NCBI RefSeq assembly: GCF_007004735.1
Contig: NZ_SSNL01000003.1
Location: 62,001 to 126,000, forward strand
DNA length: 64,000 nt
Direction of reading: 5' to 3'
From: Salinigranum halophilum
GTDB lineage: Archaea > Halobacteriota > Halobacteria > Halobacteriales > Haloferacaceae
This document shows positions 8,343 to 17,488 of the stretch, in pieces. The position numbers were made by a program, and so were the translations under genes. The stretch's first letter is position 1; each line of letters starts with the position of its first letter. Below the pieces are notes generated by a model that was given only the letters and a program-made list of their open reading frames with translations, was not told where the DNA came from and made no database searches.

Positions 8343-9311
8343 TCACTTCCGCAGGACGTGAACGTGCCGCGTCAACGACCCGTGGACGTACCGCTCGAAC
8401 CGGTCGTCGACCGTCCAGCCCACCGCTTCGGCTTCCGTCTCCCACGAGCGGTCGGCGACGACGACCGCTCGCGGCGCGATGCGGGCCGCCTCGGACAGTG
8501 CGCCCGAGACCAGTTCGGACAGCGTGTGCGTCGCCACCTTCGACTGCCGTCCGTAGGGGACGTCGACGACGACGCCGTCGGCGCTGTCGTCTCTCAGCGG
8601 GAGCGCGGTCGCATCTCCCCTGAGGACCTCGAACTCGTCGTCGAGGTAGGCTGTGAGGTTCTCTCTCGACCCCCGGGTCATTTTCCACTGTGCGTCGAGA
8701 CCGACCACCTCGCTCCCGACGAGGCCGGCCTCGATGAGGAAGCCGCCGGTCCCACACATCGGGTCGACGAGTCTCGTCCCCTCCCCCGCGCCGGCGACGT
8801 TGACGGCCCAGCGGGCGTCGAGGGGGTCCATGCTCCCCGGCTGGAAAAAGGGTCGATCAGTCGGCTGTCTGGTCGAGAAGTCGCGGACGCTTTCGGCCAC
8901 CTGCCACCCGAGCAGGCAGCGAGTACCGGAGAACCACGCACAGAGGACGTGGTCTGGGTCGTCGAGGTCGACCGAGAACCCGCGCTCTGTGAGGACGCTT
9001 CCGAGTTCGACTTCGGCCTCCCGCGTCGAGACGCCGGTCGCCGACCGGACGTCGCGCGCCCGGACGGCGACGCTTCCCGTCCGGTCGATGCCGGCCGCCG
9101 CGAGGAGCGCCTTCGCGCTCTCGACACTCGCGTCGGTTCGGCCGACGAGTTCGGCCGCCCGGTGGGTGTACGCCAGGTTCCGAACGCGTGCGGTGTCGAC
9201 GCCACGGGCGACGGCTAGCCCCGGGGCCTCGACGGTCACGTCGCTCGCGGCCACCCGTGCCTCGCACGCCGCGTAGGCGTCGTCGGTCCCGGCGAGTTCC
9301 AGCCCGTACAC
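8343..9311 (-). CDS. trmG10: tRNA (guanine10-N2)-dimethyltransferase
   Basis: Methylates G10 of tRNA using SAM. The N-terminal half carries a THUMP-type region and the C-terminal half a Rossmann methyltransferase: LVDPMCGTGGFLIEAGL (SAM motif I), VVGLDAQWKM, LRGDATALPL and the catalytic DVPYGRQSK (motif IV, the D/N-P-P-Y/F class of amino methyltransferases). I choose the GTG at 9311, giving YGLELAGTDDAYAACEAR at the N-terminus as in archaeal Trm11-like proteins. An in-frame extension back to 9485 would run through the tbp promoter and is not convincing. It is divergent from tbp. Confidence 0.9.
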   Translation of the reverse strand: MYGLELAGTDDAYAACEARVAASDVTVEAPGLAVARGVDTARVRNLAYTHRAAELVGRTDASVESAKALLAAAGIDRTGSVAVRARDVRSATGVSTREAEVELGSVLTERGFSVDLDDPDHVLCAWFSGTRCLLGWQVAESVRDFSTRQPTDRPFFQPGSMDPLDARWAVNVAGAGEGTRLVDPMCGTGGFLIEAGLVGSEVVGLDAQWKMTRGSRENLTAYLDDEFEVLRGDATALPLRDDSADGVVVDVPYGRQSKVATHTLSELVSGALSEAARIAPRAVVVADRSWETEAEAVGWTVDDRFERYVHGSLTRHVHVLRK

Positions 9312-9394
9312 GCAATCGACTCCACGCTGCCGGCGAAAGAGCGTGTCGGTCCGGTCTCTCCCTTCCTTTCGCGGTGCCGACCGCTGCACCAACC

Positions 9395-9402
9395 TTTTTA
9401 AA
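9395..9402 (+). promoter_or_regulatory. TATA box of tbp
   Basis: TTTTTAAA centred about 31 nt upstream of the tbp ATG, giving a near-leaderless transcript. TBP may bind its own promoter here. Confidence 0.6.
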
Positions 9403-9429
9403 TCGTACAGACGAGGTTCAACCCGATAT

Positions 9430-9993
9430 ATGAGGGACCCAAAGGAGACCATCAACATCGAGAACGTGGTCGCGTCGACGGGCATCGGGCAGGAACTCGA
9501 CCTGCAGAGCGTCGCGATGGACCTCGAAGGTGCCGACTACGACCCCGAGCAGTTCCCCGGTCTCGTCTATCGGACACAGAACCCCAAATCTGCGGCGCTC
9601 ATCTTCCGCTCCGGCAAGATCGTCTGCACCGGTGCCAAGAGCACCGACGCGGTCCACGAGAGTCTCGAGATCGTCTTCGACAAGCTCCGCGAACTGGAGA
9701 TTCCTGTCGAGGACGCCCCCGAGATTACCGTCCAGAATATCGTCACCTCCGCGGACCTCGGTGTGAGCCTTAACCTCAACGCCATCGCCATCGGCCTCGG
9801 GCTGGAGAACATCGAGTACGAACCCGAGCAGTTCCCCGGCCTCGTCTACCGCATCTCCGACCCGAGCGTCGTCGCGTTGCTCTTCGGCTCCGGTAAACTC
9901 GTCATCACCGGCGGGAAGGAACCCTCGGACGCCGAGGAAGCCGTCGACAACATCGTCTCCCGGCTCGACGAACTCGGTCTCCTCGCCGAATAG
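9430..9993 (+). CDS. tbp: TATA-binding protein (TBP/TFIID)
   Basis: General transcription initiation factor that binds TATA boxes. The 187 residues form the classic two-fold repeat. First copy: NIENVVASTGIGQELDLQSV, YDPEQFPGLVYRTQNPK, LIFRSGKIVCTGAKS. Second copy: VQNIVTSADLGVSLNLNAIA, YEPEQFPGLVYRISDPS, LLFGSGKLVITGGK. The C-terminus is acidic, as in haloarchaea, which often carry several TBP genes. The start at 9430 gives the conserved N-terminus MRDPKETINIENVV; upstream in-frame codons belong to the promoter. Confidence 0.97.
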   Translation: MRDPKETINIENVVASTGIGQELDLQSVAMDLEGADYDPEQFPGLVYRTQNPKSAALIFRSGKIVCTGAKSTDAVHESLEIVFDKLRELEIPVEDAPEITVQNIVTSADLGVSLNLNAIAIGLGLENIEYEPEQFPGLVYRISDPSVVALLFGSGKLVITGGKEPSDAEEAVDNIVSRLDELGLLAE

Positions 9994-10117
9994 CCCGCCG
10001 TTCTCGCACCTCGTCCCTCCACCGGCCGCTGCGCTCGACCCCCGTCCGTGACGGCTGTCACAGCCACGACCGCGCGAGATAGTCGGACCTAAGGCCCTCT
10101 CGCCCGACGAGTCCGGT

Positions 10118-10489
10118 ATGGTCGTTCTCCAGACCGTACCCTCTGGCAGCCCGGCACAGGTGGCCGGCACATTCGCCCTCTTCGCGCTCTTTTTCACCGT
10201 CACGGCGCACCTCGCCGCCAGGAACGTCCTCGGCGACGTCGAGGTCAAGCGGGCGTTCGCCGTCGGGCCGGCCATCCCGGCGATCAGCTTCGTCTTCGTC
10301 GCGCTCTCGTGGCCGGCCGCGCTCGCCTTGCCGCTCGCGCTCGCGGCCGACTTCGGCCTCTTCCGGTACGTCTACGGCCGGTCGAACCGACTCACGGCGT
10401 ATCTGACGCTCATCCACGTCGTCGTGAGCATCATCCTCGGGGTCATCGTCTTCGGGCTGTTGGCGCTCGTTCAGAGCGCGCCCGGGTGA
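10118..10489 (+). CDS. haloarchaeal integral membrane protein, four helices
   Basis: A 123-residue protein that is almost entirely hydrophobic, with helices at about 14-35, 46-63, 65-82 and 94-118. A short polar loop RYVYGRSNR lies between helices three and four. I recognise it as a conserved haloarchaeal membrane family (DUF7473-like) but not by function. No catalytic motif is visible. It is followed by a 265-bp intergenic stretch before the CPBP protease gene. Confidence 0.7.
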   Translation: MVVLQTVPSGSPAQVAGTFALFALFFTVTAHLAARNVLGDVEVKRAFAVGPAIPAISFVFVALSWPAALALPLALAADFGLFRYVYGRSNRLTAYLTLIHVVVSIILGVIVFGLLALVQSAPG

Positions 10490-10754
10490 CGACCCGAACT
10501 CGCCCTGTCTCGGTCCGCGCGCCGCGACTCCACGGCGGCAGACGACGAAACCCTCCCGACTGGTTTCTCGCGACGGCACCGCTCGGCCGAGCGGACACGA
10601 GCGCGGCACACGGGCGCGTCGCCTCCCACTCGTCTCGGCCGCCTGCGTCTCTCGGGCCTCCGTGCCCGTTCGCCCCTGCGACCGAGCACCGACACGACGC
10701 CCCTGTCGCCCGAGACCGTGTACTGAAGTGACTGTCGGACACACCGTCGAGACG
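10490..10754. other. 265-bp intergenic region with inverted repeats
   Basis: No convincing gene. It holds an inverted repeat GAAACC / GGTTTC around 10548-10566, the palindrome CTCGGCCGAG (10582-10591) and a stretch (10603-10645) starting GCGGCACAC and ending GCCGCCTG that loosely resembles the bipartite repeat seen at 26483 and 38142. Confidence 0.4.
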
Positions 10755-11723
10755 ATGGGTTCCCCTCTCGCCCTCGTGAGACGGCTCCTCTGGAACGCCG
10801 ACGAGCGCCGCCCACGCGCACCGTGGCGACTCCTCGCCGGCGTCGTCGTCATCGTCCTCTCGCTCGTCGGGACGGCGCTCGCTCTCCGGCCGCTCCGCCC
10901 GATGCTCTCGCCGCTTCTCGTCGAGAGCCTCTCTGCCGTCGCGGTCGTCACCATCGTCACCAGCGTGGTGAGTGCCGGCGCGATCGCGTTCGTCGGGTGG
11001 TTCGTCGACCGCCGCCGGCTCTCGGACTTCGGTCTCGGTCTCGACCGCGACTGGTGGCTCGACCTCGGATTCGGGCTCGCGCTCGGCGCGGGCCTCATGA
11101 CGCTCGTCTTCGCCCTCGAACTCGCGCTCGGCTGGGTCGTCGTCACCGGGACGTTCACCGCGTCGGGGAGCTTCGCCTCGGCCTTTACCGCCGTCGTCGT
11201 CCTCTTCCTCGTCGTCGGCGTCCAGGAGGAACTCCTCGCGCGAGGCTACCTCCTGACCAACGTCTGCGAGGGGCTCGCGGGCTGGCTCGGTGACCGCGGC
11301 GCGACGGCCGTCGCCGTCTTTTCGTCCTCGGTCGTGTTCGGCGCGCTCCACCTCGGCAACCCGAACGCGACGCTCGTCTCGGCGCTCTCTATCTCCTTCG
11401 CGGGCGTGATGCTCGCGCTCGGCTACGTCCTCACCGACGAACTTGCCATCCCCATCGGGCTTCACATCACGTGGAACCTCTTTCAGGGCGGCGTCTACGG
11501 CTTTCCCGTCTCGGGCCTGGGCCTCGACGCCGCGGTCATCGCCGTCTCCCAGCGCGGTCCTGCGGTGTGGACCGGCGGCGCGTTCGGCCCCGAGGCCGGC
11601 CTGCTGGGTGTCGGTGCTATCGCGCTCGGCACGCTCGCCATCGTCGGCTACGTCCGCTTCCGATACCAGTTCCTCGCGGTCCACCCGTCACTCACCGTCC
11701 CCGACCTGCGGTGGCGCGACTGA
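10755..11723 (+). CDS. CPBP-family intramembrane glutamic protease
   Basis: A multi-helix membrane protein of 322 residues of the CAAX-protease/bacteriocin-processing (CPBP, Rce1-like) family. The diagnostic motifs are all present: VQEELLARGYLLTNV (the EExxxR motif, about 157-171), VVFGALHLGNPN (the F/HxxxH motif) and GLHITWNLFQGGVYG (HxxxN). These residues form the catalytic glutamate site within the membrane. The ATG at 10755 is used; an upstream in-frame extension to 10662 is Arg/Pro/Cys-rich and non-conserved. Substrate unknown; roles in prenyl-protein or peptide processing are possible. Confidence 0.9.
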   Translation: MGSPLALVRRLLWNADERRPRAPWRLLAGVVVIVLSLVGTALALRPLRPMLSPLLVESLSAVAVVTIVTSVVSAGAIAFVGWFVDRRRLSDFGLGLDRDWWLDLGFGLALGAGLMTLVFALELALGWVVVTGTFTASGSFASAFTAVVVLFLVVGVQEELLARGYLLTNVCEGLAGWLGDRGATAVAVFSSSVVFGALHLGNPNATLVSALSISFAGVMLALGYVLTDELAIPIGLHITWNLFQGGVYGFPVSGLGLDAAVIAVSQRGPAVWTGGAFGPEAGLLGVGAIALGTLAIVGYVRFRYQFLAVHPSLTVPDLRWRD

Positions 11724-11744
11724 CCGCCCGGGCGACGAGGCGGC

Positions 11745-12590
11745 CTACTCGACCAGCCGCTCGATTTCGGTGACGAGGATGCCGCTCGCGCCGACGTTCT
11801 TCAGTTCGTTCACGACCTCGTACACCTCCCGCTCGTTCACGACCACGTGGACCGCCACCCGGTCGTCACCCGCGATGTCCATCACGGTCGGGCCGCCCAG
11901 TCCAGGGATGACCTCGCGGACCTCGTCGAGGCGCTCTCGCGGCGCGTTCATCATGAGGTAGCGTTTGCCCTCCGCGGAGAGCACCGAGCGGAGCGCCATC
12001 ACCAGCTGCTGGACCTTCTCGTCGTCGGCGTGGTCGGGGTGGGCGAACAGCCGCGCCGACGACGAGAGCACCTCGTCCACGACGGCGAGGCGGTTGACCG
12101 CGAGCGTCGTCCCCGTGGAGGTGATGTCGATGATGGCGTCGGCCATGTCCACGTGCGGGGTGAGCTCCGTCGCGCCCGTCACCTCCACCACCTCGGCGTC
12201 GATACCCTCCCGCCGGAAGTAGTCGCGGGCGATGGTCGGAAACTCCGTGGCGACCGTCCGCCCGGAGACGTCTGCGGCCGTCTCGATGTCGCCGTCCTCG
12301 GGGGCCGCGAGGACGAGCCGGCACTTCCCGAACTCGAGGTCGACCAGTTCGGTCAGGTCGTGACCGGACTCGCGCACCTGGTCGTAGCCGGTGACGCCAA
12401 CCGCGGCAGCGCCGTCCCACACGTACTCGGGGATGTCGGCGGCGCGGGCGAACAGTACCGTCACGTCGGGGTCGACCGTTCCGGCGTACAGTTTGCGGTC
12501 CGCGCCGTTGTCGAGGTGGAGCCCGGCGCGTTCGAGCAGGTTCAGCGTCGGGTCGTGGAGACGACCCTTGTTGGGAACGGCGATGCGCAT
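11745..12590 (-). CDS. hisG: ATP phosphoribosyltransferase, long form
   Basis: First enzyme of histidine biosynthesis, condensing ATP with PRPP. The start at 12590 gives [20 protein letters not shown], the canonical N-terminus. Visible are the periplasmic-binding-like catalytic domain with [13 protein letters not shown] and the PRPP-binding loop [16 protein letters not shown] (about 160-175). A C-terminal ACT-like regulatory domain follows (from about 205, ending [21 protein letters not shown]). It therefore belongs to the long, histidine-feedback-inhibited class of about 280 residues that does not need HisZ. No other his gene is adjacent. It is convergent with the CPBP gene. Confidence 0.96.
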   Translation of the reverse strand: MRIAVPNKGRLHDPTLNLLERAGLHLDNGADRKLYAGTVDPDVTVLFARAADIPEYVWDGAAAVGVTGYDQVRESGHDLTELVDLEFGKCRLVLAAPEDGDIETAADVSGRTVATEFPTIARDYFRREGIDAEVVEVTGATELTPHVDMADAIIDITSTGTTLAVNRLAVVDEVLSSSARLFAHPDHADDEKVQQLVMALRSVLSAEGKRYLMMNAPRERLDEVREVIPGLGGPTVMDIAGDDRVAVHVVVNEREVYEVVNELKNVGASGILVTEIERLVE

Positions 12591-12688
12591 ACTCACCCCT
12601 GACGCCGTCGGGTGAACTGCCTTTCGCCCCACGCGGTGGCGGGTCGAAGATAACGCTTTTAGCTCTCTCGGTACTGGTGCGACCTACT

Positions 12689-14059
12689 GTGGCTGGAAAC
12701 CGTATCAGCGGACGGCGACGCTTCCTCGGCACGGTCGGTGCGGCCGCTGTCACGGGGCTCGCCGGGTGTGCCGGTGGCGGGGGGAGTGGTGACACGTCCG
12801 GTGGTAGCTCCGGCGACGGCACCGTCGAGGGCGACGGGAGCACGTCGCCGACGACCGACGCCGGCGCTGGCTCTGGCTCTGGCTCCGGCTCTGCCGACGC
12901 CTCCATCGGCGTCCTCCTCCCGTTCACCGGCGAGTACGACTGGGTCGGCGGGAACGTCCTGCCCGTCGTCGAGATGCTGGTCGACGCGCTCAACAGTTCG
13001 GGCGGTATCGACGGCACCCAGGTCCGGGTCGTCCAGGCGGACACCGAAGCGACCGTCGACGCGAGCGTCTCGGCCGCCCAGAAGCTCATCAACGTCGACA
13101 GCGTCGACCTGATCGTCGGGCCGACGAGCCTCACGTTCACCGGCGTGATCGACCTCATCCGGGAGAACGGGGTCCCCGTCGTCACGCCCACGGCCGGCAC
13201 GACGGCGCTCGACTCCGTCGGCGGCGAGTACATCTTCCGCACCGTCCCCTCCGACTCGCTCGGCGGCCGCGCCATCTCGCGGGCCGCGCGGAACCAGGAG
13301 TTCAACACCGCCGCCTCCTACGAGAACATGGGACTGATGGTCGGGAACGCCCCGGCGCTCCAGTCGTTCAAGGAGCCCATCAGCTCCTCGTTCGAGGAGT
13401 ACGGCGGGACCCTCACGTCGGTCCTCGACTACGCGACCGGCAAGTCGTCGTACCAGTCGGAGGTGTCGAAGATGCTCTCGTCGGACCCCGAACTCGTCAC
13501 GCTCGTCGGCACGCCCGAAGACAGCGCGAAAATCCTCCGTGCGGCCTTTCAGGCCGGCTACGAGGGCAACTGGTTCGTCACCCAGGACCAGACCAACGCC
13601 GACTTCCTCGAACTCACCGACGACCGCGTGACCGAGGGCATCCTGGGTCTCGTCGAGGCCGACTCCCCCGCCGCGGTCGAGGCCGGCCGCGTCGAACAGT
13701 TCGCCGCCGACTTCCAGTCGTACGCGGGCCGAGAGCCCGGCATCTTCGCGAAGAACACGTTCGACGCGGTGAACATCGGCGCGCTGGCGATGAAGGCCGC
13801 CCTCGCCGCCGACGGCGAACTCACCCGCGACGGCATCGCCGCTCAGATTCGCCCCGTCGCGACGCCCGGCGGCGAGACCGTCACCAACTACGCCGAGGGC
13901 GCGGCGGCGCTCGACGCCGGGAGCGAGGTCAACTACGAGGGGCTCGTCGGCCCCTGTGACTTCGACGAGAACGGCGACATCGCCTCGCCGTTCGCCGTCA
14001 TGAAAGCCAGCGGCGGCGCGTGGGAGCAGGTGGCGACCCTCCCGGCCGACGAACTGTAA
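12689..14059 (+). CDS. livJ: branched-chain-type ABC transporter substrate-binding lipoprotein
   Basis: Extracellular solute-binding lipoprotein of the type 1 periplasmic-binding fold (Peripla_BP_6). The N-terminus is a Tat signal with lipobox: GRRRFLGTVGAAAVTGLAGC, followed by a Gly/Ser/Thr-rich tether to about residue 72. The binding domain starts SIGVLLPFTGEYDWVGGN and includes VDLIVGPTSLTFTGVI and PVVTPTAGTTAL. A GTG at 12689 is preferred over the in-frame GTG at 12677, because it yields the usual M-A-G-N-R start and suits a TATA-like element near 12655. First gene of a five-gene operon. The solute is probably an amino acid or amide; not provable here. Confidence 0.92.
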   Translation: MAGNRISGRRRFLGTVGAAAVTGLAGCAGGGGSGDTSGGSSGDGTVEGDGSTSPTTDAGAGSGSGSGSADASIGVLLPFTGEYDWVGGNVLPVVEMLVDALNSSGGIDGTQVRVVQADTEATVDASVSAAQKLINVDSVDLIVGPTSLTFTGVIDLIRENGVPVVTPTAGTTALDSVGGEYIFRTVPSDSLGGRAISRAARNQEFNTAASYENMGLMVGNAPALQSFKEPISSSFEEYGGTLTSVLDYATGKSSYQSEVSKMLSSDPELVTLVGTPEDSAKILRAAFQAGYEGNWFVTQDQTNADFLELTDDRVTEGILGLVEADSPAAVEAGRVEQFAADFQSYAGREPGIFAKNTFDAVNIGALAMKAALAADGELTRDGIAAQIRPVATPGGETVTNYAEGAAALDAGSEVNYEGLVGPCDFDENGDIASPFAVMKASGGAWEQVATLPADEL

Positions 14060-14060
14060 G

Positions 14061-14936
14061 ATGGTCACCGAGGCGCTCCTCGGCGTCGTTCAGACCGTCG
14101 TCTACGGCCTCGTCAACGGGAGCGTCATCGCCGTCGGTGCCGTCGGGTTGACGCTCTCGTACGGCGTTACACGGTTCATCAACTTCGCCTACGGGGAGTT
14201 CCTCACCCTCGGTGCCTACGTCGCGCTCCTCGTCGTCGGTCTCGGCCTCGGCGTTCCCGTCGCGGCCCTCGTCGCGCTCCTCGTCGTCGGCCTGCTCGGC
14301 GTGGGACTCGCGCGCGTCTTCTACGACCCGCTCTCCGACCGGGGGCCGCTTCCGTTGCTCATCACGAGTATCGGCCTCGCGTTCGTGCTCAGGAACTCGG
14401 TCCGCGCCGTCGCCGGGACCGAGGCCAGACAGTTGCCGGTGCCGCTGGTGCGGCCGTGGACGGTTTTCGGGGTGCGGCTCACCCCTGTCGAGGCCGGTCT
14501 CCTGCTCACCGCGCTGGCGACGATGCTCACCGTCCACCTCCTCCTCCAGCGGACGATGCTCGGCAAGCAGATGCGTGCGACGAGCGGGAATCGTCGCCTC
14601 GCGGCCATCGCCGGCATCGACACCGACAGCGTGGTCCGCCGCACCTGGTTCCTCTCGAGCGTCGTCGGCGCGCTCTCGGGCGTCCTCCTCGCCATCCAGT
14701 TCTCGCCGTTCCGTCCCACGATGGGCTGGGACTTCCTCATCGTCGTCTTCGCCGCGACCCTGCTGGGTGGGATCGGTAAGCCCTACGGCGCGATGGTCGG
14801 TTCGCTCGTCGTCGGCGTCGCCATGAGCCTCGGGACGCGGTATCTCGCCACCGAGTACACGATGGCGTACGCGTTCGTCATCCTGGTCGGCGTGCTCCTC
14901 CTGAAACCCGAGGGAGTCGCCGGGGGTGCGCGCTGA
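14061..14936 (+). CDS. livH: branched-chain-type ABC transporter permease LivH
   Basis: Integral membrane permease of 291 residues, eight or so helices. Conserved LivH landmarks: YGLVNGSVIAVGAVGLTLSY, RFINFAYGEFLTLGAY near the N-terminus, and the ATPase-contact loop MRATSGNRRLAAIAGIDTDS (about 171-190). The end reads LLLKPEGVAGGAR. Only one base separates it from livJ, and its stop overlaps the livM start, so it is part of a tightly coupled operon. It would pair with LivM to form the channel. Confidence 0.94.
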   Translation: MVTEALLGVVQTVVYGLVNGSVIAVGAVGLTLSYGVTRFINFAYGEFLTLGAYVALLVVGLGLGVPVAALVALLVVGLLGVGLARVFYDPLSDRGPLPLLITSIGLAFVLRNSVRAVAGTEARQLPVPLVRPWTVFGVRLTPVEAGLLLTALATMLTVHLLLQRTMLGKQMRATSGNRRLAAIAGIDTDSVVRRTWFLSSVVGALSGVLLAIQFSPFRPTMGWDFLIVVFAATLLGGIGKPYGAMVGSLVVGVAMSLGTRYLATEYTMAYAFVILVGVLLLKPEGVAGGAR

Positions 14937-15904
14937 TGGTCGAAGTCGCCGGCGTCGCGGCGGCGCTGCTCAGCATCGGGACCATCGCGCTCATCTACGC
15001 GATGCTCACGATGGGGCTGAACGTCCACTACGGGTACACCGGCCTCCTCAACTTCGGGCACGTCGCGTTCTTCGCCGCGGGGGCGTACACCGCGGCCATC
15101 CTGACGATGCCGCCGCCGGGCCCCACCGCGAACTACACCGTCGCCTTCGCGCTCCCGATGCCGTGGGCGCTCCCGCTCAGCCTCATCGCCGCGGCGCTGG
15201 TCGGCGGCCTGCTCGCGACCCTCATCGGGCTCACCAGCGTCCGACTCGGGACACACTACCTCGCCGTCGCGACGTTCGCCCTCGCGGGCATCTTCGAGGA
15301 CGTCCTCGTCAACGAGGCGTGGCTCACCGCGGGGACGTTCGGGCTCAACAGCGTCCCGCGACCGGGGCGGGCACTCCTCGGGCCGGGGACGTGGCAACTG
15401 GGTTATTTCGTATTCGCGCTCGTGCTCACCGCCGGCGTGTATCTGGTCGTCGAGCGCCTGGGCGACGCGCCGTTCGGCAGACTGCTCAGGGGTGTTCGCG
15501 AGTCCGAGGACGCCGCCGAGGCACTCGGCAAAGACACCACCCGGGTGAAGCTGAAGTCGTTCGCCATCGGCGGGATGATCGCCGGCCTCGCGGGTGCGGT
15601 GTACGCCCACTACATCGGCAGCGTCGTCGCCGTCACGTTCGTCGCGCTCATCACCTTCCTCGTGTGGGTGGCGTTGCTCATGGGCGGCGCGGGTTCGAAC
15701 CTCGGCGCTATCGTCGGCGCCGTCGTCCTCGTCGGCTTCCGCGAGGGGACGCGCTACCTCCCGGACGTCGGCGGGTCGGCGACGCTCCTCCCCTCGCTCC
15801 GGTTCGTCGTCATCGGCCTCCTCCTCGTCCTCGTCGTCCGCTTCCGCCCCGCCGGCCTCTTCGGGAACCCGAACGAACTCGTCCTGGCAGGTGACGAGGA
15901 GTGA
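14936..15904 (+). CDS. livM: branched-chain-type ABC transporter permease LivM
   Basis: Second permease, 322 residues. Typical motifs: MTMGLNVHYGYTGLLNFGHV then AFFAAGAYT near residues 22-50, HYLAVATFALAGIFEDVL in the middle, the coupling loop LLRGVRESEDAAEALGKDTT (about 181-200) and the C-terminal VVRFRPAGLFG. The ATG overlaps the livH stop (TGATG) and the 3' end overlaps the livG start by four bases. Confidence 0.94.
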   Translation: MVEVAGVAAALLSIGTIALIYAMLTMGLNVHYGYTGLLNFGHVAFFAAGAYTAAILTMPPPGPTANYTVAFALPMPWALPLSLIAAALVGGLLATLIGLTSVRLGTHYLAVATFALAGIFEDVLVNEAWLTAGTFGLNSVPRPGRALLGPGTWQLGYFVFALVLTAGVYLVVERLGDAPFGRLLRGVRESEDAAEALGKDTTRVKLKSFAIGGMIAGLAGAVYAHYIGSVVAVTFVALITFLVWVALLMGGAGSNLGAIVGAVVLVGFREGTRYLPDVGGSATLLPSLRFVVIGLLLVLVVRFRPAGLFGNPNELVLAGDEE

Positions 15905-16680
15905 CCGCCTCGCCCGCGCGCCCGCCGGCACTCGCCGTCGACCACCTCGTCAAGACGTTCGGCGGCATCACCGCCGTCGACGGCGCTTCGTTCACCGTCC
16001 CCGAGGGGTCGGTCACGGGCCTCATCGGGCCGAACGGCGCGGGGAAGTCGACCCTGTTCGACCTCGTCACGGGCGTGTTCACGCCCGATTCGGGCACGAT
16101 TCGCCTCCAGGGCGAGCCCGTCGTCGGCCGCGCCCCACACGAGGTCGCCGCCGCCGGCGTCGGCCGGACGTTCCAGACGCCGAAGATATTCGCGGGCATG
16201 ACCGTCGCCGACAACCTCGCCTTCGCGGCCACCGGCCAGAGCGGCGAATCGGCGCTCAACGCCCTGTTCAGAGCCGGGACCGTCGCCGACGAGGAGCGCG
16301 CGCTCGACGCACGCGTGGCGGAGACGCTGGACTTCCTCGACCTCGCCCCCCTCGCCGACGAGTACGCCCGCGGGCTCTCGGGGGGCCAGCGCAAACTCCT
16401 CGAACTCGGCCGCGTCCTGATGCTCGACCCGTCGCTCCTCATGCTCGACGAACCCGCCGCCGGCGTGAATCCCGCGCTCACGGACCGACTCCTCGAACGC
16501 GTCCGCGCACTCAACGACGAGGGCCGCACTGTGGTCTTGATTGAACACGACGTCGACCTCGTCATGCGCGAGTGCGACCACGTCGTCGTCATGCACAACG
16601 GGTCGACGCTCGCGACGGGGCCACCCGAGGAGATTCAGGCGAACGACCGCGTCATCGACGCCTATCTGGGGGGCGTCTGA
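15901..16680 (+). CDS. livG: ABC transporter ATP-binding protein LivG
   Basis: ATPase of the transporter, 259 residues. Walker A GPNGAGKST at residues 43-51, Q-loop region GRTFQTPKIFAGMTVADNLA, signature LSGGQRKLLELGRVL (about 159-173), Walker B LLMLDEPAAGVNP and H-loop VVLIEHDVDLVM. The LivG-specific insertion between Q-loop and signature is present. The GTG start lies inside the livM stop region (GTGA overlap). Confidence 0.95.
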   Translation: MTASPARPPALAVDHLVKTFGGITAVDGASFTVPEGSVTGLIGPNGAGKSTLFDLVTGVFTPDSGTIRLQGEPVVGRAPHEVAAAGVGRTFQTPKIFAGMTVADNLAFAATGQSGESALNALFRAGTVADEERALDARVAETLDFLDLAPLADEYARGLSGGQRKLLELGRVLMLDPSLLMLDEPAAGVNPALTDRLLERVRALNDEGRTVVLIEHDVDLVMRECDHVVVMHNGSTLATGPPEEIQANDRVIDAYLGGV

Positions 16681-16681
16681 G

Positions 16682-17431
16682 ATGGTCGACGAGCCGCTCG
16701 ACGCAATCGCCCGCGTGGACGACGCGCTCCTCTCGGTCCGCGGCGTCGAGACCGGCTACGGCGACCTGCAGGTGCTCCACGGCGTCGACGTCGACGTTCG
16801 CGAAGCGGAGGTGGTCGTCGTGTTCGGGCCGAACGGCGCGGGGAAGTCGACGCTCATGCGCGCCATCTACCGGCTGTTGCCGCTGTGGGCGGGGACCGTC
16901 ACCGTCGGCGGGACCGACGTCTCGGCGGTCGAGACGGACGACCTCGTCGACTACGGCATCGGCTACGTCCCCCAGACCGAGAACGTCTTTCCCAACCTGA
17001 CCGTCTCGGAGAACCTCGACATCGGGGGAGCATCCGTCTCGGAGCCCGCACGGCGTCGCGCCGAACTGTACGACCTGTTCCCACGGCTCGAAGAGCGACT
17101 CTCCCAGCGGGCGTCGACCCTCTCCGGCGGCGAGCGACAGATGCTCGCGATGGCCCGAGCGCTGATGCCCGACCCCGACGTGTTGCTCGTCGACGAACCG
17201 TCGGCGGGGCTGGCACCCCAGCTGGTCGAGCGAGCGTTCGACCACGTCCAGCGGGTCCGAGCGTCCGGCACGGCCGTCCTGATGGTCGAACAGAACGTCC
17301 GCGCCGCACTCGCCGTCGCCGACCGCGGCTACGTCCTCGACATGGGCGAGAACCGCTTCGAGGGGAGCGCGGACCGACTCGCCGCGAGCGACGCGATTCG
17401 CGACCTCTACTTGGGCGTGCGCGGGGACTGA
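16682..17431 (+). CDS. livF: ABC transporter ATP-binding protein LivF
   Basis: Second ATPase, 249 residues. Walker A GPNGAGKST (about 49-57), Q-loop YVPQTENVFPNLTVSENLDI, signature LSGGERQMLAMARALM, Walker B VLLVDEPSAGLAP and H-loop VLMVEQNVRAAL. It starts one base after the livG stop. I take the ATG at 16682; a frame extending upstream into livG is a shadow. Last transporter gene; the next gene (17489) follows after 57 bases and could be in the same transcript. Confidence 0.95.
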   Translation: MVDEPLDAIARVDDALLSVRGVETGYGDLQVLHGVDVDVREAEVVVVFGPNGAGKSTLMRAIYRLLPLWAGTVTVGGTDVSAVETDDLVDYGIGYVPQTENVFPNLTVSENLDIGGASVSEPARRRAELYDLFPRLEERLSQRASTLSGGERQMLAMARALMPDPDVLLVDEPSAGLAPQLVERAFDHVQRVRASGTAVLMVEQNVRAALAVADRGYVLDMGENRFEGSADRLAASDAIRDLYLGVRGD

Positions 17432-17488
17432 GGCGGCCCCCTGACCGGGACCGACGGGGTTTTCGCCGGAGCGGACGGACCCGAGCAC

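Noticed and set aside
9312-9485. N-terminal extension of the tRNA G10 methyltransferase
   Set aside because: The extra 58 codons run through the tbp TATA box region and do not match the family N-terminus, which begins exactly at the chosen GTG.
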